Shown: positions 19,441 to 30,553 of the stretch, one piece after another
Layout: each line of letters starts with the position of its first letter
Numbering within the stretch: the stretch's first letter is position 1
Assembly (NCBI GenBank): GCA_903994455.1
Contig: CAJEXI010000016.1
Span: forward strand, 1 to 64,000
Direction: 5' to 3'
Source: an uncultured Chlorobiaceae bacterium
GTDB lineage: Bacteria; Bacteroidota; Chlorobiia; Chlorobiales; Chlorobiaceae
DNA length: 64,000 bases
Position numbers and translations under genes: made by a program
The notes under the pieces: model-generated
The model's database searches: none
The model's input: the letters and a program-made list of their open reading frames with translations, nothing else
What the model was told of the DNA's origin: nothing

Positions 19441-20118
19441 ATGGCAAATATTAATTTTGGTTTTGAGCACCATGCCAGAAAAATGTACTCAGGCGCTATA
19501 GAGCAGGGGATTACCAACTCTCTTGTTCCCATGGTTATAGAGACTTCAGGACGAGGCGAGCGTGCTTTCGATATTTTTTCGAGGCTTTTGCGTGAACGTA
19601 TTATCTTTCTCGGAAGCGGAATTGATGAGCATGTTGCAGGCCTCATTATGGCCCAGCTTATTTTTCTCGAATCTGAAGATCCGGAACGGGATATTTATAT
19701 CTATGTCAACTCTCCGGGTGGCAGCGTTTCTGCCGGTCTCGGCATCTACGACACCATGCAGTATATTCGTCCGGAAGTCTCAACCGTGTGTGTCGGTATG
19801 GCGGCAAGCATGGGCGCATTTCTTCTGGCCAGTGGAGCAAAAGGGAAAAGGGCCTCGCTGCCTCATTCGAGGATTATGATTCATCAGCCCTCCGGTGGCG
19901 CACATGGACAGGAGACTGATATTGTTATCCAGGCACGGGAAATTGAGAAGATTCGCACGTTGCTTGACGAACTGCTTTCCAAACATACCGGCAAGGATGT
20001 GCAGCAGGTACGGGAGGATTCGGAAAGGGATCGCTGGATGAACGCACAGGAGGCGCTTGATTATGGGATTATCGATGCTATTTTTGAAAAACGTCCCATG
20101 CCTGAAAAGAAGGACTAA
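19441..20118 (+). CDS. clpP: ATP-dependent Clp protease proteolytic subunit
   Basis: ClpP forms the tetradecameric proteolytic chamber that works with ClpX or ClpA/C. The 225-residue product contains the triad S123 ([11 protein letters not shown]), H148 ([11 protein letters not shown]) and D197 (ERDRWM), with [13 protein letters not shown] before them. The ATG at 19441 starts [10 protein letters not shown]; an upstream in-frame ATG at 19387 adds 18 residues unlike ClpP. The N-terminal extension ahead of the core is slightly longer than in E. coli ClpP. The valS gene starts 17 bases after the stop, so the two are probably co-transcribed. Confidence 0.94.
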   Translation: MANINFGFEHHARKMYSGAIEQGITNSLVPMVIETSGRGERAFDIFSRLLRERIIFLGSGIDEHVAGLIMAQLIFLESEDPERDIYIYVNSPGGSVSAGLGIYDTMQYIRPEVSTVCVGMAASMGAFLLASGAKGKRASLPHSRIMIHQPSGGAHGQETDIVIQAREIEKIRTLLDELLSKHTGKDVQQVREDSERDRWMNAQEALDYGIIDAIFEKRPMPEKKD

Positions 20119-20134
20119 CCCGAACGATGTTATC

Positions 20135-22846
20135 ATGAGCGATCAGACCGAGCAGTTCAATCTGGATAAAAGCTATAACCATCACGATGTTGAAGATCGG
20201 TGGAGAAGTTCCCACTGGGAGGCTACCGGGAGTTTTCATGCCGAAAGCTCCCGTGTGCTCGAAGAGGGCAAGGAGCCCTATACCGTGCTCATGCCTCCGC
20301 CTAATGTGACCGGGAGTCTTACCCTGGGCCATGTACTGAACCATACGTTGCAGGATATTTTTATTCGCTATAGTCGTATGACAGGCAAAGAGGCATTGTG
20401 GCTTCCAGGCACCGATCATGCCGGTATTGCGACACAGACGGTGGTGGAGCGAAAGCTGAAAAAAGAGGGCATAACCCGGCACGATCTCGGGCGAAAGGAG
20501 TTTCTCGATCATGTCTGGCAGTGGAGGGACGAGTATGGAGGTCTTATTCTCAGGCAGCTTCGCCGGCTCGGCATCTCCTGTGACTGGCGACGCAACCTCT
20601 TTACCATGGATGAAACTGCCTCCAAAGCAGTTATCAATGCCTTTATTACCCTCTATCGCGACGGCTTGATCTACCGGGGCACCCGCATTATCAACTGGTG
20701 CCCGGTGTCGCAGACAGCACTCTCCGACGAAGAGGTGATCATGAAGCCCCGCAAGGACAAGCTTGTCTACCTGCAGTATGCTCTTGTCAGCCATCCCGGC
20801 CAATATATCACCATTGCAACAGTCAGACCTGAAACTATTCTGGCTGATGTTGCCATTGCCGTTAATCCCGAGGATTACCGTTACCGTCATCTCATTGGGG
20901 AGCTTGCCGTTGTGCCCGTGGCAGGAAGGCATATTCCCATTATTGCTGATGATTATGTTGATATTGAGTTTGGTACCGGTGCACTGAAAATCACCCCTGC
21001 CCATGATGCCAACGACTATGCCGTTGCCCAGCGTCATAATCTTCCAATTCTTTCTGTTGTCGGTAAAGATGGCAGAATGACCGATGAGTTTGGCTATGGC
21101 GGCATGGACCGTTTCGATGCCCGTGAAAAAATCCTGAACGATCTTGACGAACTCGGTAATCTTGTGCGTGTTGAAGAGTACGAGCATAATGTTGGGTATT
21201 CCGAGCGGGCAGATGTGGTTGTTGAGCCCTATCTTTCCGAGCAGTGGTTTGTCAGGATGAAGCCCCTTGCACAGAAGGCTCTCCAGGTTGTCAATGACGG
21301 CGAAATCAGCTTTCATCCCCGGCACTGGATTAATACCTATCGCCACTGGATGGAGAATATTCAGGACTGGTGTATCTCCCGCCAGCTTTGGTGGGGGCAC
21401 CGCATTCCTGCATGGTATGACACGGAAGGAAGGGTTTGGGTTGCTGCCACCTTTCAGGAGGCCTGTCATCTTGCCGGTACTGACAAGCTTGTGCAGGATG
21501 ATGATGTGCTTGATACCTGGTTCTCTTCGTGGCTCTGGCCGCTGACAACGCTTGGCTGGACAGACAAACAGAGTGTCAACGACAATCTCAAGGCGTTTTA
21601 TCCCACCAATACCCTCGTCACCGGACCGGACATCATTTTTTTCTGGGTAGCCAGAATGATTATGGCAGGGCTCTATTTCAAGGGAGAAGTTCCCTTCCGT
21701 GATGTCTATTTTACCAGCATTATCCGCGACATGAAGGGGCGCAAGCTCTCAAAGTCCCTCGGGAATTCTCCTGACCCGATCAAGGTGATGGACACTTATG
21801 GTACCGATGCCTTGCGTTTTACCATTATCTATATTGCGCCACTGGGTCAGGATGTTCTGTTCGGAGAGGAGAAGTGCGAGCTCGGAAGAAATTTTGCGAC
21901 AAAGATATGGAATGCGTCACGCCTTGTTTTCATGCAGCGTGAAAAATATTTCAGTGATCAGGATGAGTTTGCTGCCGTTTATCGTGACTTCAACCCTCGT
22001 TCCGGGAGTTTTACTCTTGCCGAACAGTGGCTTCTTGCCGGGTTCAACGAAATGCTTGAGCGTTACCATAACGCCTTCAGTTTGTTCAGGGTCAACGATA
22101 TTGTCAGACTGCTCCATGACTTTTTTTGGCGAGATTACTGCGACTGGTATCTGGAAGCGCTGAAGGTGAAGCTTTCTGGATCGTTGACAAGAGAAGAGGC
22201 CCAGAAATCCGTCTGTCTGGCCGTTTATGTGCTTGAGGGCATACTGAAAGCGTTGCATCCGGTGATGCCCTTCATTACTGATGAGATATGGCATCATGTT
22301 CTGCCGCGTTCATCGGAAGAGAGTATTGCCCTGTCACCGATGCCCTTTGCCGATGCTGAACTCTCGGGTATGGATGTGCGCGGGTTTGTGCTGATACAGA
22401 AGCTGATCACTGAGGTCAGAAGTCTGCGTTCATTGTTTGGTGTTCCTCACAGCAGTCAGGCCGCGATTCTACTCAGGTCGGCCAATGATGGCGATCGGGT
22501 GGTGTTTGAGACGAATCTTCCACTGCTGGCAGCGCTTGGGCAATGTATTCCGAAACTTATGGTCGACACAGAGCGCCCGCGTCATGCGGCAGGATCGGTG
22601 GTTGAGGGAAATGAACTATTTGTGCTGCTTGAGGGGTTGATATCTTTTGAAAAGGAGCAGGTTCGCCTTCGGAAAGAGATAGACAACGTCTCCTCCTATG
22701 TTGCGTCTGTTCGCAAAAAACTTTCAAACCGTAACTTCGTGGATAATGCTCCTCATGATGTTGTTACCAAAGAGAGTGAAAAACTGAGGGATGCTGAGGA
22801 TAATCTCGAAAAACTCAGGAGTAATCTTGCGGTTCTGAGCGATTGA
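20135..22846 (+). CDS. valS: Valyl-tRNA synthetase
   Basis: ValRS charges tRNA-Val and edits mischarged threonine. The 903-residue protein has the HIGH-type signature [17 protein letters not shown] near residue 53 and the KMSKS-type KLSKSLGNS near residue 537. A CP1 editing domain lies between them. A C-terminal coiled coil (about 835-900) is the tRNA-binding arm typical of ValRS. The ATG at 20135 gives [16 protein letters not shown]; the frame stays open further upstream into clpP but that part overlaps clpP and is not ValRS-like. Confidence 0.95.
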   Translation: MSDQTEQFNLDKSYNHHDVEDRWRSSHWEATGSFHAESSRVLEEGKEPYTVLMPPPNVTGSLTLGHVLNHTLQDIFIRYSRMTGKEALWLPGTDHAGIATQTVVERKLKKEGITRHDLGRKEFLDHVWQWRDEYGGLILRQLRRLGISCDWRRNLFTMDETASKAVINAFITLYRDGLIYRGTRIINWCPVSQTALSDEEVIMKPRKDKLVYLQYALVSHPGQYITIATVRPETILADVAIAVNPEDYRYRHLIGELAVVPVAGRHIPIIADDYVDIEFGTGALKITPAHDANDYAVAQRHNLPILSVVGKDGRMTDEFGYGGMDRFDAREKILNDLDELGNLVRVEEYEHNVGYSERADVVVEPYLSEQWFVRMKPLAQKALQVVNDGEISFHPRHWINTYRHWMENIQDWCISRQLWWGHRIPAWYDTEGRVWVAATFQEACHLAGTDKLVQDDDVLDTWFSSWLWPLTTLGWTDKQSVNDNLKAFYPTNTLVTGPDIIFFWVARMIMAGLYFKGEVPFRDVYFTSIIRDMKGRKLSKSLGNSPDPIKVMDTYGTDALRFTIIYIAPLGQDVLFGEEKCELGRNFATKIWNASRLVFMQREKYFSDQDEFAAVYRDFNPRSGSFTLAEQWLLAGFNEMLERYHNAFSLFRVNDIVRLLHDFFWRDYCDWYLEALKVKLSGSLTREEAQKSVCLAVYVLEGILKALHPVMPFITDEIWHHVLPRSSEESIALSPMPFADAELSGMDVRGFVLIQKLITEVRSLRSLFGVPHSSQAAILLRSANDGDRVVFETNLPLLAALGQCIPKLMVDTERPRHAAGSVVEGNELFVLLEGLISFEKEQVRLRKEIDNVSSYVASVRKKLSNRNFVDNAPHDVVTKESEKLRDAEDNLEKLRSNLAVLSD

Positions 22847-23007
22847 GAGAGCCCTGAATTTCGGTTTTTCGTTGTCACTGCCAGAGAGAATGGAATTTAT
22901 TATTAGGTTTCATTCTCAAAAAGTGGTATTCTCCGAGTTTTTCTGATATATCAAGACAAATCGGTGGGAGTAGTATAACTTGCTGAAGTTCTCAAGGAGA
23001 GTTCTAT

Positions 23008-23907
23008 ATGAGGCAACTCAAAATAAGCAAACAGATAACCAATCGCGAAAGCCTCTCTCTTGATCGTTATCTGCAGGAGATTGGGAAATATGATCTTTTA
23101 ACTGCCGAAGATGAGGTTCGGCTGACCAAGGCGATCAAAGAGGGTTTTGATATGCCGGTCGATACAACCGAATACAAAAGGGCGAAACGTGCCCTCGACA
23201 AACTGATCAAAGGCAACCTGCGATTTGTTGTTTCGGTTGCCAAGCAGTACCAGAACCAGGGGCTCACCCTCGGTGATCTGATTAATGAGGGCAATCTTGG
23301 TCTTATCAAGGCGGCAAAGCGCTTCGATGAAACCCGTGGATTCAAGTTTATCTCTTATGCGGTATGGTGGATCAGGCAGTCCATTCTTCAGGCATTGGCT
23401 GAGCAGTCGCGAATTGTCAGGCTTCCGCTGAACAGGGTCGGTACACTCAACAAAATCAGCAAGGCTTACAGTCAGCTTGAACAGGAATTTGAACGCGATC
23501 CCAATACCAGGGAACTTGCCACCCTGCTTGAAATGGATTCACAGGATGTTGCCGACACGCTCAAAATTGCAGGGCGGCATGTGTCGGTTGATGCTCCATT
23601 TGCCCAGGGTGACGATAACCGTCTGCTTGATGTCTTGCAGAACGATGGTCATCTGCCCGACTATGGACTCAATCGCGATTCGCTCACCCTTGAGGTCGAA
23701 CGCTCGCTCTCTGTCCTTGCCCCTCGAGAAGCCGATGTGATCAAGTCATATTTCGGGATTGGCATGGATAATCCACTGACGCTTGAAGAGATCGGAGAGA
23801 AATTCCGTTTAACCAGGGAGCGTGTCCGGCAGATCAAGGAAAAAGCGATCCGGCGACTGCGTCAGTCGGCATACAGCAAAATTCTCAAGGAGTATATTGG
23901 TAGCTGA
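23008..23907 (+). CDS. rpoD: Primary RNA polymerase sigma factor (RpoD/SigA, short form)
   Basis: This is the sigma-70-family factor that directs RNA polymerase to housekeeping promoters. At 299 residues it lacks the large region 1.1 and non-conserved region of the E. coli protein, as is usual for Bacteroidetes/Chlorobi primary sigma factors. Region 1.2 ([20 protein letters not shown]), region 2 ([20 protein letters not shown], then [16 protein letters not shown]) and region 4 ([25 protein letters not shown]) are all clear. A good AAGGAG site lies 8 bases before the ATG. The 160-base upstream gap probably holds its promoter (a TATAAC at about 22974 is a weak candidate). Confidence 0.93.
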   Translation: MRQLKISKQITNRESLSLDRYLQEIGKYDLLTAEDEVRLTKAIKEGFDMPVDTTEYKRAKRALDKLIKGNLRFVVSVAKQYQNQGLTLGDLINEGNLGLIKAAKRFDETRGFKFISYAVWWIRQSILQALAEQSRIVRLPLNRVGTLNKISKAYSQLEQEFERDPNTRELATLLEMDSQDVADTLKIAGRHVSVDAPFAQGDDNRLLDVLQNDGHLPDYGLNRDSLTLEVERSLSVLAPREADVIKSYFGIGMDNPLTLEEIGEKFRLTRERVRQIKEKAIRRLRQSAYSKILKEYIGS

Positions 23908-23931
23908 TGGCTTGTTCAGCATCGTAAGAGG

Positions 23932-23964
23932 GGAGTGCCGGCGAACATGTTTAGCTGGCACTCC
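23932..23964. terminator. GC-rich hairpin between convergent rpoD and the Lpt permease gene
   Basis: GGAGTGCC (23932-23939) is exactly complementary to GGCACTCC (23957-23964) with a 17-base loop. It sits 25 bases after the rpoD stop. No T run follows on either strand, so a standard Rho-independent terminator is doubtful; it may still help end transcription of rpoD. Confidence 0.35.
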
Positions 23965-23981
23965 TCGCTCCATTTAAGCTT

Positions 23982-24006
23982 GGCCCGGTAAATCTTCACC
24001 GGGGCC
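23982..24006. terminator. Second GC-rich hairpin between the same convergent genes
   Basis: GGCCCGGT (23982-23989) pairs with ACCGGGGCC (23998-24006) with one bulged base and an 8-base loop. It follows the hairpin at 23932 by 18 bases and lacks a T run. Together the two structures fill much of the 166-base gap. Confidence 0.35.
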
Positions 24007-24073
24007 GAGGTGTGACCCTGGCAGCATTTTGTGCAATCCTGCATCGGCAAACCATTGTTTCGAGCGGTCAAAT

Positions 24074-25153
24074 TCAGTCGATAGCAGTTTTATAAATCAC
24101 ATAGCCAATGCCGAGAAAGAGCAAATTCGGCAGCCATGCGGCGAACATGGGGTGGAGAAGCCCCTGATACCCTGCAATGGCAATGGTTTTCTGCAGTCCG
24201 AGATAGAGAAACCCTGCAAACAAGGTGATGGCAATTTCAGAAGCGAGCCCTCCCCGCTTTTTCTTTGCAGAGAGTGGTACGCCGATAAGAATGATGATGA
24301 GCGAGGCGAATGGCATTGCAATTTTGTTGTGGAATTTTACCATGGAGCGCTCAAGAGCTGAAAAGCCGGCTTTACGTTTTTCTGAGAGATAGCGATAATG
24401 GCGGCTGATATTCATTTCGTCCGGTTGCAGATTGAGTTCTGCCAGCGCACGCGGTGAAAGTGACAGTTTTACCGGTTTCAATGCGATGACACTAAAAATC
24501 TCCTGCTCTCCGGTAAAAATACGGCTTGAAACATTCTGCATAATCCACTCTTTACGTGCCGGGTCATAGTGCATGGCATCAGCATCCATTCGTGATTTGA
24601 GTCGGGAGCCGAGGAACTCTTCTATGGAAACCGCGCTGAGGGTTGACCGGTCAGGATCAATACTGCCTATTGAGACAATTCGTGAGCCAGGTTCAAGAAG
24701 ATGAATATTGTTGTTCTCATGTTGCCGTGATTTTTTTTTGCCTAAATAATGCTGTTCAAAAGAGTGGGTTTTGGTAAATGTCGCAGGAGCAATCCACCAC
24801 GCATTGGCCAGATTGATCAGGACAATAAGAGCGCCGCCGATAAAAAAAGGGGTCAGTAGTTGGCGCATACTGACACCGGCCGATCGTATTGCCGGAAGTT
24901 CGCCTGAAAAAGAGAGCCTTCCCGAGACAAGTATTGATGAAAGCAGGGCACTGACCGGGGATGTTATCAGAAACGTGGAGGGTATCGAGAGAAGGTAATA
25001 ACGGACGATATCCCACAAACCAAGCTTGTTGTCCATGAACTTATCAAGTTTTTCAACCATGTTGATGAGCATGAACAGGCAAACAAAGACGATAGAGCTA
25101 AAAAGAAATGCTTTGGCAAACTGCCTGAATATGTACTTGTCAAGAATTTTCAT
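24074..25153 (-). CDS. LptF/LptG (YjgP/YjgQ) family lipopolysaccharide export permease
   Basis: LptF and LptG are the membrane subunits of the transporter that pulls LPS out of the inner membrane. The 359-residue protein begins MKILDKYIFRQFAKAF, the family's typical start. It has six predicted membrane segments in two groups of three (about 12-35, 55-75, 100-120; then 275-295, 305-325, 330-352) with a periplasmic beta-jellyroll loop between. I cannot decide between LptF and LptG. It is separated by 36 bases from the upstream M16 peptidase gene on the same strand. Confidence 0.87.
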   Translation of the reverse strand: MKILDKYIFRQFAKAFLFSSIVFVCLFMLINMVEKLDKFMDNKLGLWDIVRYYLLSIPSTFLITSPVSALLSSILVSGRLSFSGELPAIRSAGVSMRQLLTPFFIGGALIVLINLANAWWIAPATFTKTHSFEQHYLGKKKSRQHENNNIHLLEPGSRIVSIGSIDPDRSTLSAVSIEEFLGSRLKSRMDADAMHYDPARKEWIMQNVSSRIFTGEQEIFSVIALKPVKLSLSPRALAELNLQPDEMNISRHYRYLSEKRKAGFSALERSMVKFHNKIAMPFASLIIILIGVPLSAKKKRGGLASEIAITLFAGFLYLGLQKTIAIAGYQGLLHPMFAAWLPNLLFLGIGYVIYKTAID

Positions 25154-25189
25154 AGGAACATTCAGGCAGGCAGGCCACCTTGTATAAGC

Positions 25190-28111
25190 TTAATAGCCGA
25201 AAATATCATTGACCTTCAACTCTCTGACGGCTCCGTATTTCCGCAGGGTTTCCATGTCAAGATTTTCTTTTTTGCCCAGCACCAGCATAACATGCTTTTT
25301 GTTACCGAAATGCTTGCTGTGGAATTTTTCGATATCACTGAGGCTCATCAGCGCTGTATCATGATAAATTTCCTTTCGGATATCATTGTCATGTCCAAGC
25401 CGGACAGCCTCTTCAAAATTGAACAGGATCTCCGTTTTTGTCAGTCGTTCGGTTGAAATTTTCTGTTGAATGCCGTTTTGCGCTGAAGCAAACAGTTTCG
25501 GTGAAACGGGCAGCTCTTTCATCAGGTGGCTGATTCCTTCAAGCGCTTCGGGCAGCTTGTCGGCCTGGGTGCCGATGTAACTGACAATGTAATTGTGCTC
25601 GTTCTTTTGCTTGGGTGTCTTGTAGACCGAAAAGACCGAGTATGCCAGAGCTTTTGCTTCCCGCAGTTCCTGGAAAACCACCGACGACATTCCCCCGCCG
25701 TAATATTCGTTAAAAAGGGTTGCAATGGGGACGATGGATGGATTGTAGAGTTCGTCTTTCGTCAACAGAATAACCTCAGTCTGCGTCATATCGTAATCAA
25801 CGAAATAGACAAGATTATCAGTTTGTTCCAGATCCTTGAACGGATCGTTTGCTGGCGGAGTTGTAAACGATTCAGGATAATGCCGAACCGAACGAAGTTC
25901 ACCGAGCACCTCCTGCACAGAGGCTGGACCGTAGTAGAGTACCCGATGACGGTACTGCAAAAGCGTTCGGATCTCCTCAAGCAGCTCTTTTGAGGTGACT
26001 CTGTCAAGCTCACCGTTGTTCAGCACGTTGGTGAAAGGCGAGACAGATCCATACTTGCCGTAACTCGTCATGGCCTCAAAAAGTATCTTTTTCTTGGACA
26101 GTTTGTCATCGGCCCGCTCTTTTATCACTCCGGCTTTAAGATTTTCAAGAGCCTCTTCATCAGGTCGGGTATCAACGAGAAGTTTTTCAAGCAGTCGAAT
26201 TGCGGCGGCTGAATTTTTTTGAAGTCCTGAAAGTTTCAGGTAGACGTAATTATCGGCGGTAAATGCCGAAAAGCTTGAGCCGATTTTATAAAGTTCCTGG
26301 CTGAACTCTTTGGGGGTGAGCTCTGAGGTGCCAAGATAGGAGAGGTAGTCGAGCGCAAGATCAATTTTTTTGCTGTTATTTTTCCCGATATCAAAAACAT
26401 AGTAGAGAGAATAGAGCTCGTTTTCCCTGTTTTGAACATGATGGAGCTTTACGGAGGGGTTGACCTCAACAAAATCAATATCCTTTTTATAATCAAGAAA
26501 AACAGGTTTGGTTTTTTCTGATTTCCTGGCCAGAAGGTTTTCGGCAAAAGTTGATGAGGTATCCCGATTTACCTTGAGCGGGGTGATGGGAGGCTTCTGA
26601 ATTTTCGATTCACTTGCTGGTGTGCCATGCTCTTTGTAGACAGCGACGTAATTTGAGTTGTAATGCTTCCGGGCAAACGCAATAACATCCTCTTTGGTAA
26701 TCTTCTGGAGACGCTCAATCTGGCTGACATGCTCTGACCATGGCATGCCCCAAACGAACGCATCAACATAGGCCTCAACTCTTCCATGGTTGGTTTCATA
26801 GAGTTTCAGTTGCTCGATTTTCAGGTCATTGATTGCCGCTTCAAGCAACCAGTCCGGAAACGCTCCCTCTTTGAGAAGTTCAATCTGTTTGAGCAGATTT
26901 TCCTTCACTTCATCCAGACTTTGACCTTCTCTGGGTTTTCCACTCAAAATATGGGTGGAGTAATCTTTCATCATAATCAGCATCGAACCGGCATCAAGAA
27001 CTTTCTGCTGCTGGTTGAGGTTCAGGTCAATCAGCCCGGCAGTCTGGTTGAATAAAACCTTGTCAACCAGGGTCAGGTAATCGGCATCAGAGCTGTTGAC
27101 TCCATTGAAGCGGAATCCAATGACCAGCTCTTCAGATTCAGGTCCCTTGACCTTGATGAGCGAGGGTTTCGTGATATCATCTTCAACAGCAGGTGTGAAG
27201 GGAGTGAGCGCTTTTGGTTGCAGCACTGAAAACTTTTCGTCAATCAGTTTGATGGTTGTCTCAGGATCAAAATCGCCGGCAATACAGAGTGCCATATTGT
27301 TCGGCACATAATGGGAGCGGTAATAATCGACAACATTTTTGATGGAAGGGTTTTTCAGATGCTCGGCCTTGCCAATGGTGGTCTGGGTCCCGTAAGTGTG
27401 TTTTTTAAAAAGCCCGGCAAAAAGATTTTCCCAAATCTTGCGGCTGTCACTGTCCATGGTCATGTTTTTCTCTTCATAAACGGTTTCAAGTTCGGTATGA
27501 AAGAGCCGCATAACCGGATTGCGGAACCGTTCAGCTTCGATGGTCAGCCACTGGTCAAATTTGTTTGACGGAATATCATTGACATAGACGGTCTGTTCGA
27601 CCCAGGTGTAGGCATTGGTGCCCTGTGCGCCTATAGAGCTGAGCAATTTGTCGTACTCATTGGGTACAGTATAGCCTGCTGCCGCGTTGGAGAGTGAGTC
27701 GATTTTCTTGTAAATTGCCGTCCTCTTCTCAATATTGGCGGTTGAACGGTACTCTTCATAGAGATCAGTAATCTTTTCAAGTTCAACATGCTCTTTTTCA
27801 TAGTCAAGCGAGCCAAGGGAATCGGTTCCTTTGAAAAGCATGTGCTCCAGATAGTGCGCAAGACCGGTTGTCTCTGCCGGATCATTTTTGCTGCCTGCCC
27901 TTACTGCCACCGAGGTGTAGATTCTTGGTTCGTCATGGTAGGGACTCATGTAGACGGTCAGCCCGTTTTTGAGCGTATAAATTCGAGTGTGGAGGGAATC
28001 TCCGGGAACTGTCGAGTATGGGTAAGGCTTGATTTCTTTAATCATTGGGGTACAAGAAATTAAATGCAAAAAAAGTGTCCCTGTGACAAACATTGAGACA
28101 CGGCGTTTCAT
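25190..28111 (-). CDS. M16-family zinc metallopeptidase, two-lobed, lipoprotein
   Basis: M16 peptidases are clam-shell proteases that degrade peptides. The product (973 residues from the ATG at 28111) has a lipoprotein signal with lipobox LISC and C20 as the lipidation site. The N-terminal M16 lobe has the inverted zinc motif H86-Y-L-E89-H90, and a downstream [11 protein letters not shown] supplies the third ligand. A second, inactive lobe follows from about residue 530 to the end. This is the pitrilysin/PqqL-like arrangement. It should sit in the periplasm facing either membrane. An ATG at 28138 is an alternative start. The LptF/G-type gene follows on the same strand. Confidence 0.9.
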   Translation of the reverse strand: MKRRVSMFVTGTLFLHLISCTPMIKEIKPYPYSTVPGDSLHTRIYTLKNGLTVYMSPYHDEPRIYTSVAVRAGSKNDPAETTGLAHYLEHMLFKGTDSLGSLDYEKEHVELEKITDLYEEYRSTANIEKRTAIYKKIDSLSNAAAGYTVPNEYDKLLSSIGAQGTNAYTWVEQTVYVNDIPSNKFDQWLTIEAERFRNPVMRLFHTELETVYEEKNMTMDSDSRKIWENLFAGLFKKHTYGTQTTIGKAEHLKNPSIKNVVDYYRSHYVPNNMALCIAGDFDPETTIKLIDEKFSVLQPKALTPFTPAVEDDITKPSLIKVKGPESEELVIGFRFNGVNSSDADYLTLVDKVLFNQTAGLIDLNLNQQQKVLDAGSMLIMMKDYSTHILSGKPREGQSLDEVKENLLKQIELLKEGAFPDWLLEAAINDLKIEQLKLYETNHGRVEAYVDAFVWGMPWSEHVSQIERLQKITKEDVIAFARKHYNSNYVAVYKEHGTPASESKIQKPPITPLKVNRDTSSTFAENLLARKSEKTKPVFLDYKKDIDFVEVNPSVKLHHVQNRENELYSLYYVFDIGKNNSKKIDLALDYLSYLGTSELTPKEFSQELYKIGSSFSAFTADNYVYLKLSGLQKNSAAAIRLLEKLLVDTRPDEEALENLKAGVIKERADDKLSKKKILFEAMTSYGKYGSVSPFTNVLNNGELDRVTSKELLEEIRTLLQYRHRVLYYGPASVQEVLGELRSVRHYPESFTTPPANDPFKDLEQTDNLVYFVDYDMTQTEVILLTKDELYNPSIVPIATLFNEYYGGGMSSVVFQELREAKALAYSVFSVYKTPKQKNEHNYIVSYIGTQADKLPEALEGISHLMKELPVSPKLFASAQNGIQQKISTERLTKTEILFNFEEAVRLGHDNDIRKEIYHDTALMSLSDIEKFHSKHFGNKKHVMLVLGKKENLDMETLRKYGAVRELKVNDIFGY

Positions 28112-28395
28112 ACATGGTTGAAAATGATTCGGCATCAAAAAAAGATAATAATGGGATTAAAAGCAGATAATTGCAACCGACATCAATGACTTCTTGCTTC
28201 AAAACGAGCAATTTATGGAGCAAGAGGCTGCCAGAACCCGGTATTCATGCACAATTGCCATACTTCATCGTCTTCAATGTTACATATATTCTTGCGGAAG
28301 AACTAACAAAGAGCTTTAATAGTTCTTTCTGGAAGCGCAAAAAAGGGCGCATCCACAAGATATGAAGTAAAAATGTCAAAAGGGAAACGTTGTTT

Positions 28396-30450
28396 ATGCA
28401 AGAAAGCGTGGGTGGAACATATCGGCTGGTCAGTCCTTACAGTCCGGCTGGCGATCAGCCGAAAGCCATTGAAGAGCTTTGTGACGGTGTACGGTCGGGG
28501 AATCCCTTTCAAACTTTGCTGGGGGTGACCGGTTCCGGAAAAACTTTTACGATATCGAACGTCATTACCCGCGTCAATAAACCTGTTCTGGTGATGAGCC
28601 ATAACAAGACTCTTGCCGCGCAGCTTTATGGTGAACTCAAGCAATTTTTTCCTGATAATGCGGTAGAGTATTTTATCAGCTACTACGATTTTTATCAGCC
28701 TGAAGCGTATCTCCCGGCTCTTGACAAATATATTGCCAAGGATCTGCGTATCAACGACGAGATTGAACGGCTGCGGCTGAAGGCCACCAGTGCGTTGCTC
28801 AGCGGCAGAAAGGATGTTATTGTGGTGAGTTCAGTCAGTTGCATTTATGGACTGGGTTCTCCTGAAGACTGGAAAGCGCAGATTATTGAACTGCGTTCCG
28901 GGATGGAAAAGGATCGGGATCTTTTTCTGAAAGAGTTGATTGCCCTCCACTACATTCGTGACGATGTTCATCCCACTTCGGGTAAGTTCCGGGTAAGGGG
29001 AGACATTATCGATCTTGTCCCTGCACATGAAGAGCTTGCCCTCAGAATTGAGTTTTTTGGCTCCGAAATTGAAAGTATTCAGACGTTTGACATTCAAAGT
29101 GGTGAGGTGCTCGGCGTTGATGATTATGCCTTCATCTATCCAGCCAGGCAGTTTGTTGCCGACGAGGAGAAGCTTAAAGTGGCGATGTTCGCTATTGAAA
29201 ACGAGCTGGCGGAGCGGTTGAACTATTATCGTGCAGAAAACCGTTTTCTCGAAGCACGCCGGATTGAAGAGCGCACTCGCTACGATCTTGAGATGATGAA
29301 AGAGCTTGGTTACTGCTCCGGCATTGAGAATTACTCACGCCATCTTTCAGGACGCCCTGCCGGAGAGCGCCCCATTTGCCTCCTCGACTATTTTCCGGAG
29401 GACTATCTGGTGGTGATTGATGAGTCGCATGTGACGCTGCCGCAGATACGCGGGATGTACGGTGGCGATCGGTCACGCAAAACAATTCTGGTCGAACATG
29501 GCTTCAGGCTCCCTTCGGCGCTCGATAACCGGCCGCTCCGTTTCGAGGAGTTTGAGTCTATGGTGCCGCAGGTTATCTGTGTCAGCGCCACTCCGAGTGA
29601 ACATGAACTGCTTCGTTCAGGTGGCGTGGTGATTGAGCAGCTTGTTCGTCCTACCGGTCTGCTTGACCCTCCGGTGGAAGTACGTCCGGTTAAAGGGCAG
29701 ATCGACAACTTGCTGGCAGAAATCCGCATTCATACCGCAAAAGGCCATAAGGTGCTGGTGATGACCCTGACCAAAAGAATGTCTGAAGATCTGCATGACT
29801 TTTTCAGAAAGACGGGTATCCGTTCGCGATATCTGCATTCGGAGATCAAGAGTCTGGAGCGGATGCAGATTCTCAGGGAACTCAGGACAGGTGATATTGA
29901 TGTGCTTGTTGGAGTCAACCTGCTTCGCGAAGGTCTCGATCTGCCGGAAGTATCTCTTGTTGCCATTCTTGATGCCGATAAGGAGGGCTTTTTGCGCAAT
30001 ACCCGTTCGTTGATGCAGATCGCCGGGCGAGCAGCCCGCAATCTTGACGGTTTTGTGGTGCTCTATGCCGATGTGATTACCCGCTCCATCCGTGAAGTGC
30101 TCGACGAAACCACCAGACGTCGCACCATTCAGCAGCAATACAACGAAGAGCATGGCATTACGCCACGTTCAATCATAAAGTCAGTTGACCAGATTCTTGA
30201 TACCACCGGGGTCGCCGATGCCGAGGAGCGTTATCGCAGAAGGCGTTTTGGTCTCGAACCCAAACCGGACAGAGTGCTTGCCGGTCTTGTTGACACCTTG
30301 ACACCCGAGGCTGGTTATGCCATGGCAGCAGCACTTCGGCTTGAAATGCAGGAGGCGGCTGTTCAGATGGAGTATGAGAAAGCGGCCTGTCTGCGCGATG
30401 AAATCAGCAAGCTGGAGCAGGTGTTGAAACGACAGCAAACCGGGAAATGA
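28396..30450 (+). CDS. uvrB: UvrABC system protein B
   Basis: UvrB is the damage-verifying helicase of nucleotide excision repair. The 684-residue protein has Walker [11 protein letters not shown] near residue 38 and the beta-hairpin region with [16 protein letters not shown]-type [12 protein letters not shown] is followed by QIAGRAARN (motif VI) and the C-terminal UVR motif ([13 protein letters not shown]) that binds UvrC. The ATG at 28396 is preferred to the TTG two codons upstream (28390); a GGGAAACG purine stretch lies ahead of it. It is divergent from the M16 peptidase gene across about 280 bases with no recognisable gene. Confidence 0.95.
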   Translation: MQESVGGTYRLVSPYSPAGDQPKAIEELCDGVRSGNPFQTLLGVTGSGKTFTISNVITRVNKPVLVMSHNKTLAAQLYGELKQFFPDNAVEYFISYYDFYQPEAYLPALDKYIAKDLRINDEIERLRLKATSALLSGRKDVIVVSSVSCIYGLGSPEDWKAQIIELRSGMEKDRDLFLKELIALHYIRDDVHPTSGKFRVRGDIIDLVPAHEELALRIEFFGSEIESIQTFDIQSGEVLGVDDYAFIYPARQFVADEEKLKVAMFAIENELAERLNYYRAENRFLEARRIEERTRYDLEMMKELGYCSGIENYSRHLSGRPAGERPICLLDYFPEDYLVVIDESHVTLPQIRGMYGGDRSRKTILVEHGFRLPSALDNRPLRFEEFESMVPQVICVSATPSEHELLRSGGVVIEQLVRPTGLLDPPVEVRPVKGQIDNLLAEIRIHTAKGHKVLVMTLTKRMSEDLHDFFRKTGIRSRYLHSEIKSLERMQILRELRTGDIDVLVGVNLLREGLDLPEVSLVAILDADKEGFLRNTRSLMQIAGRAARNLDGFVVLYADVITRSIREVLDETTRRRTIQQQYNEEHGITPRSIIKSVDQILDTTGVADAEERYRRRRFGLEPKPDRVLAGLVDTLTPEAGYAMAAALRLEMQEAAVQMEYEKAACLRDEISKLEQVLKRQQTGK

Positions 30451-30553
30451 TTTTTTCTGCTGTTTGTTTCGTTGCGGAGAACTACATTAGAGAGTGACAG
30501 GGGTATAATACTTCCTTTTTTTTTACTATGCCATTCACTCCATTTTGTTTTCA

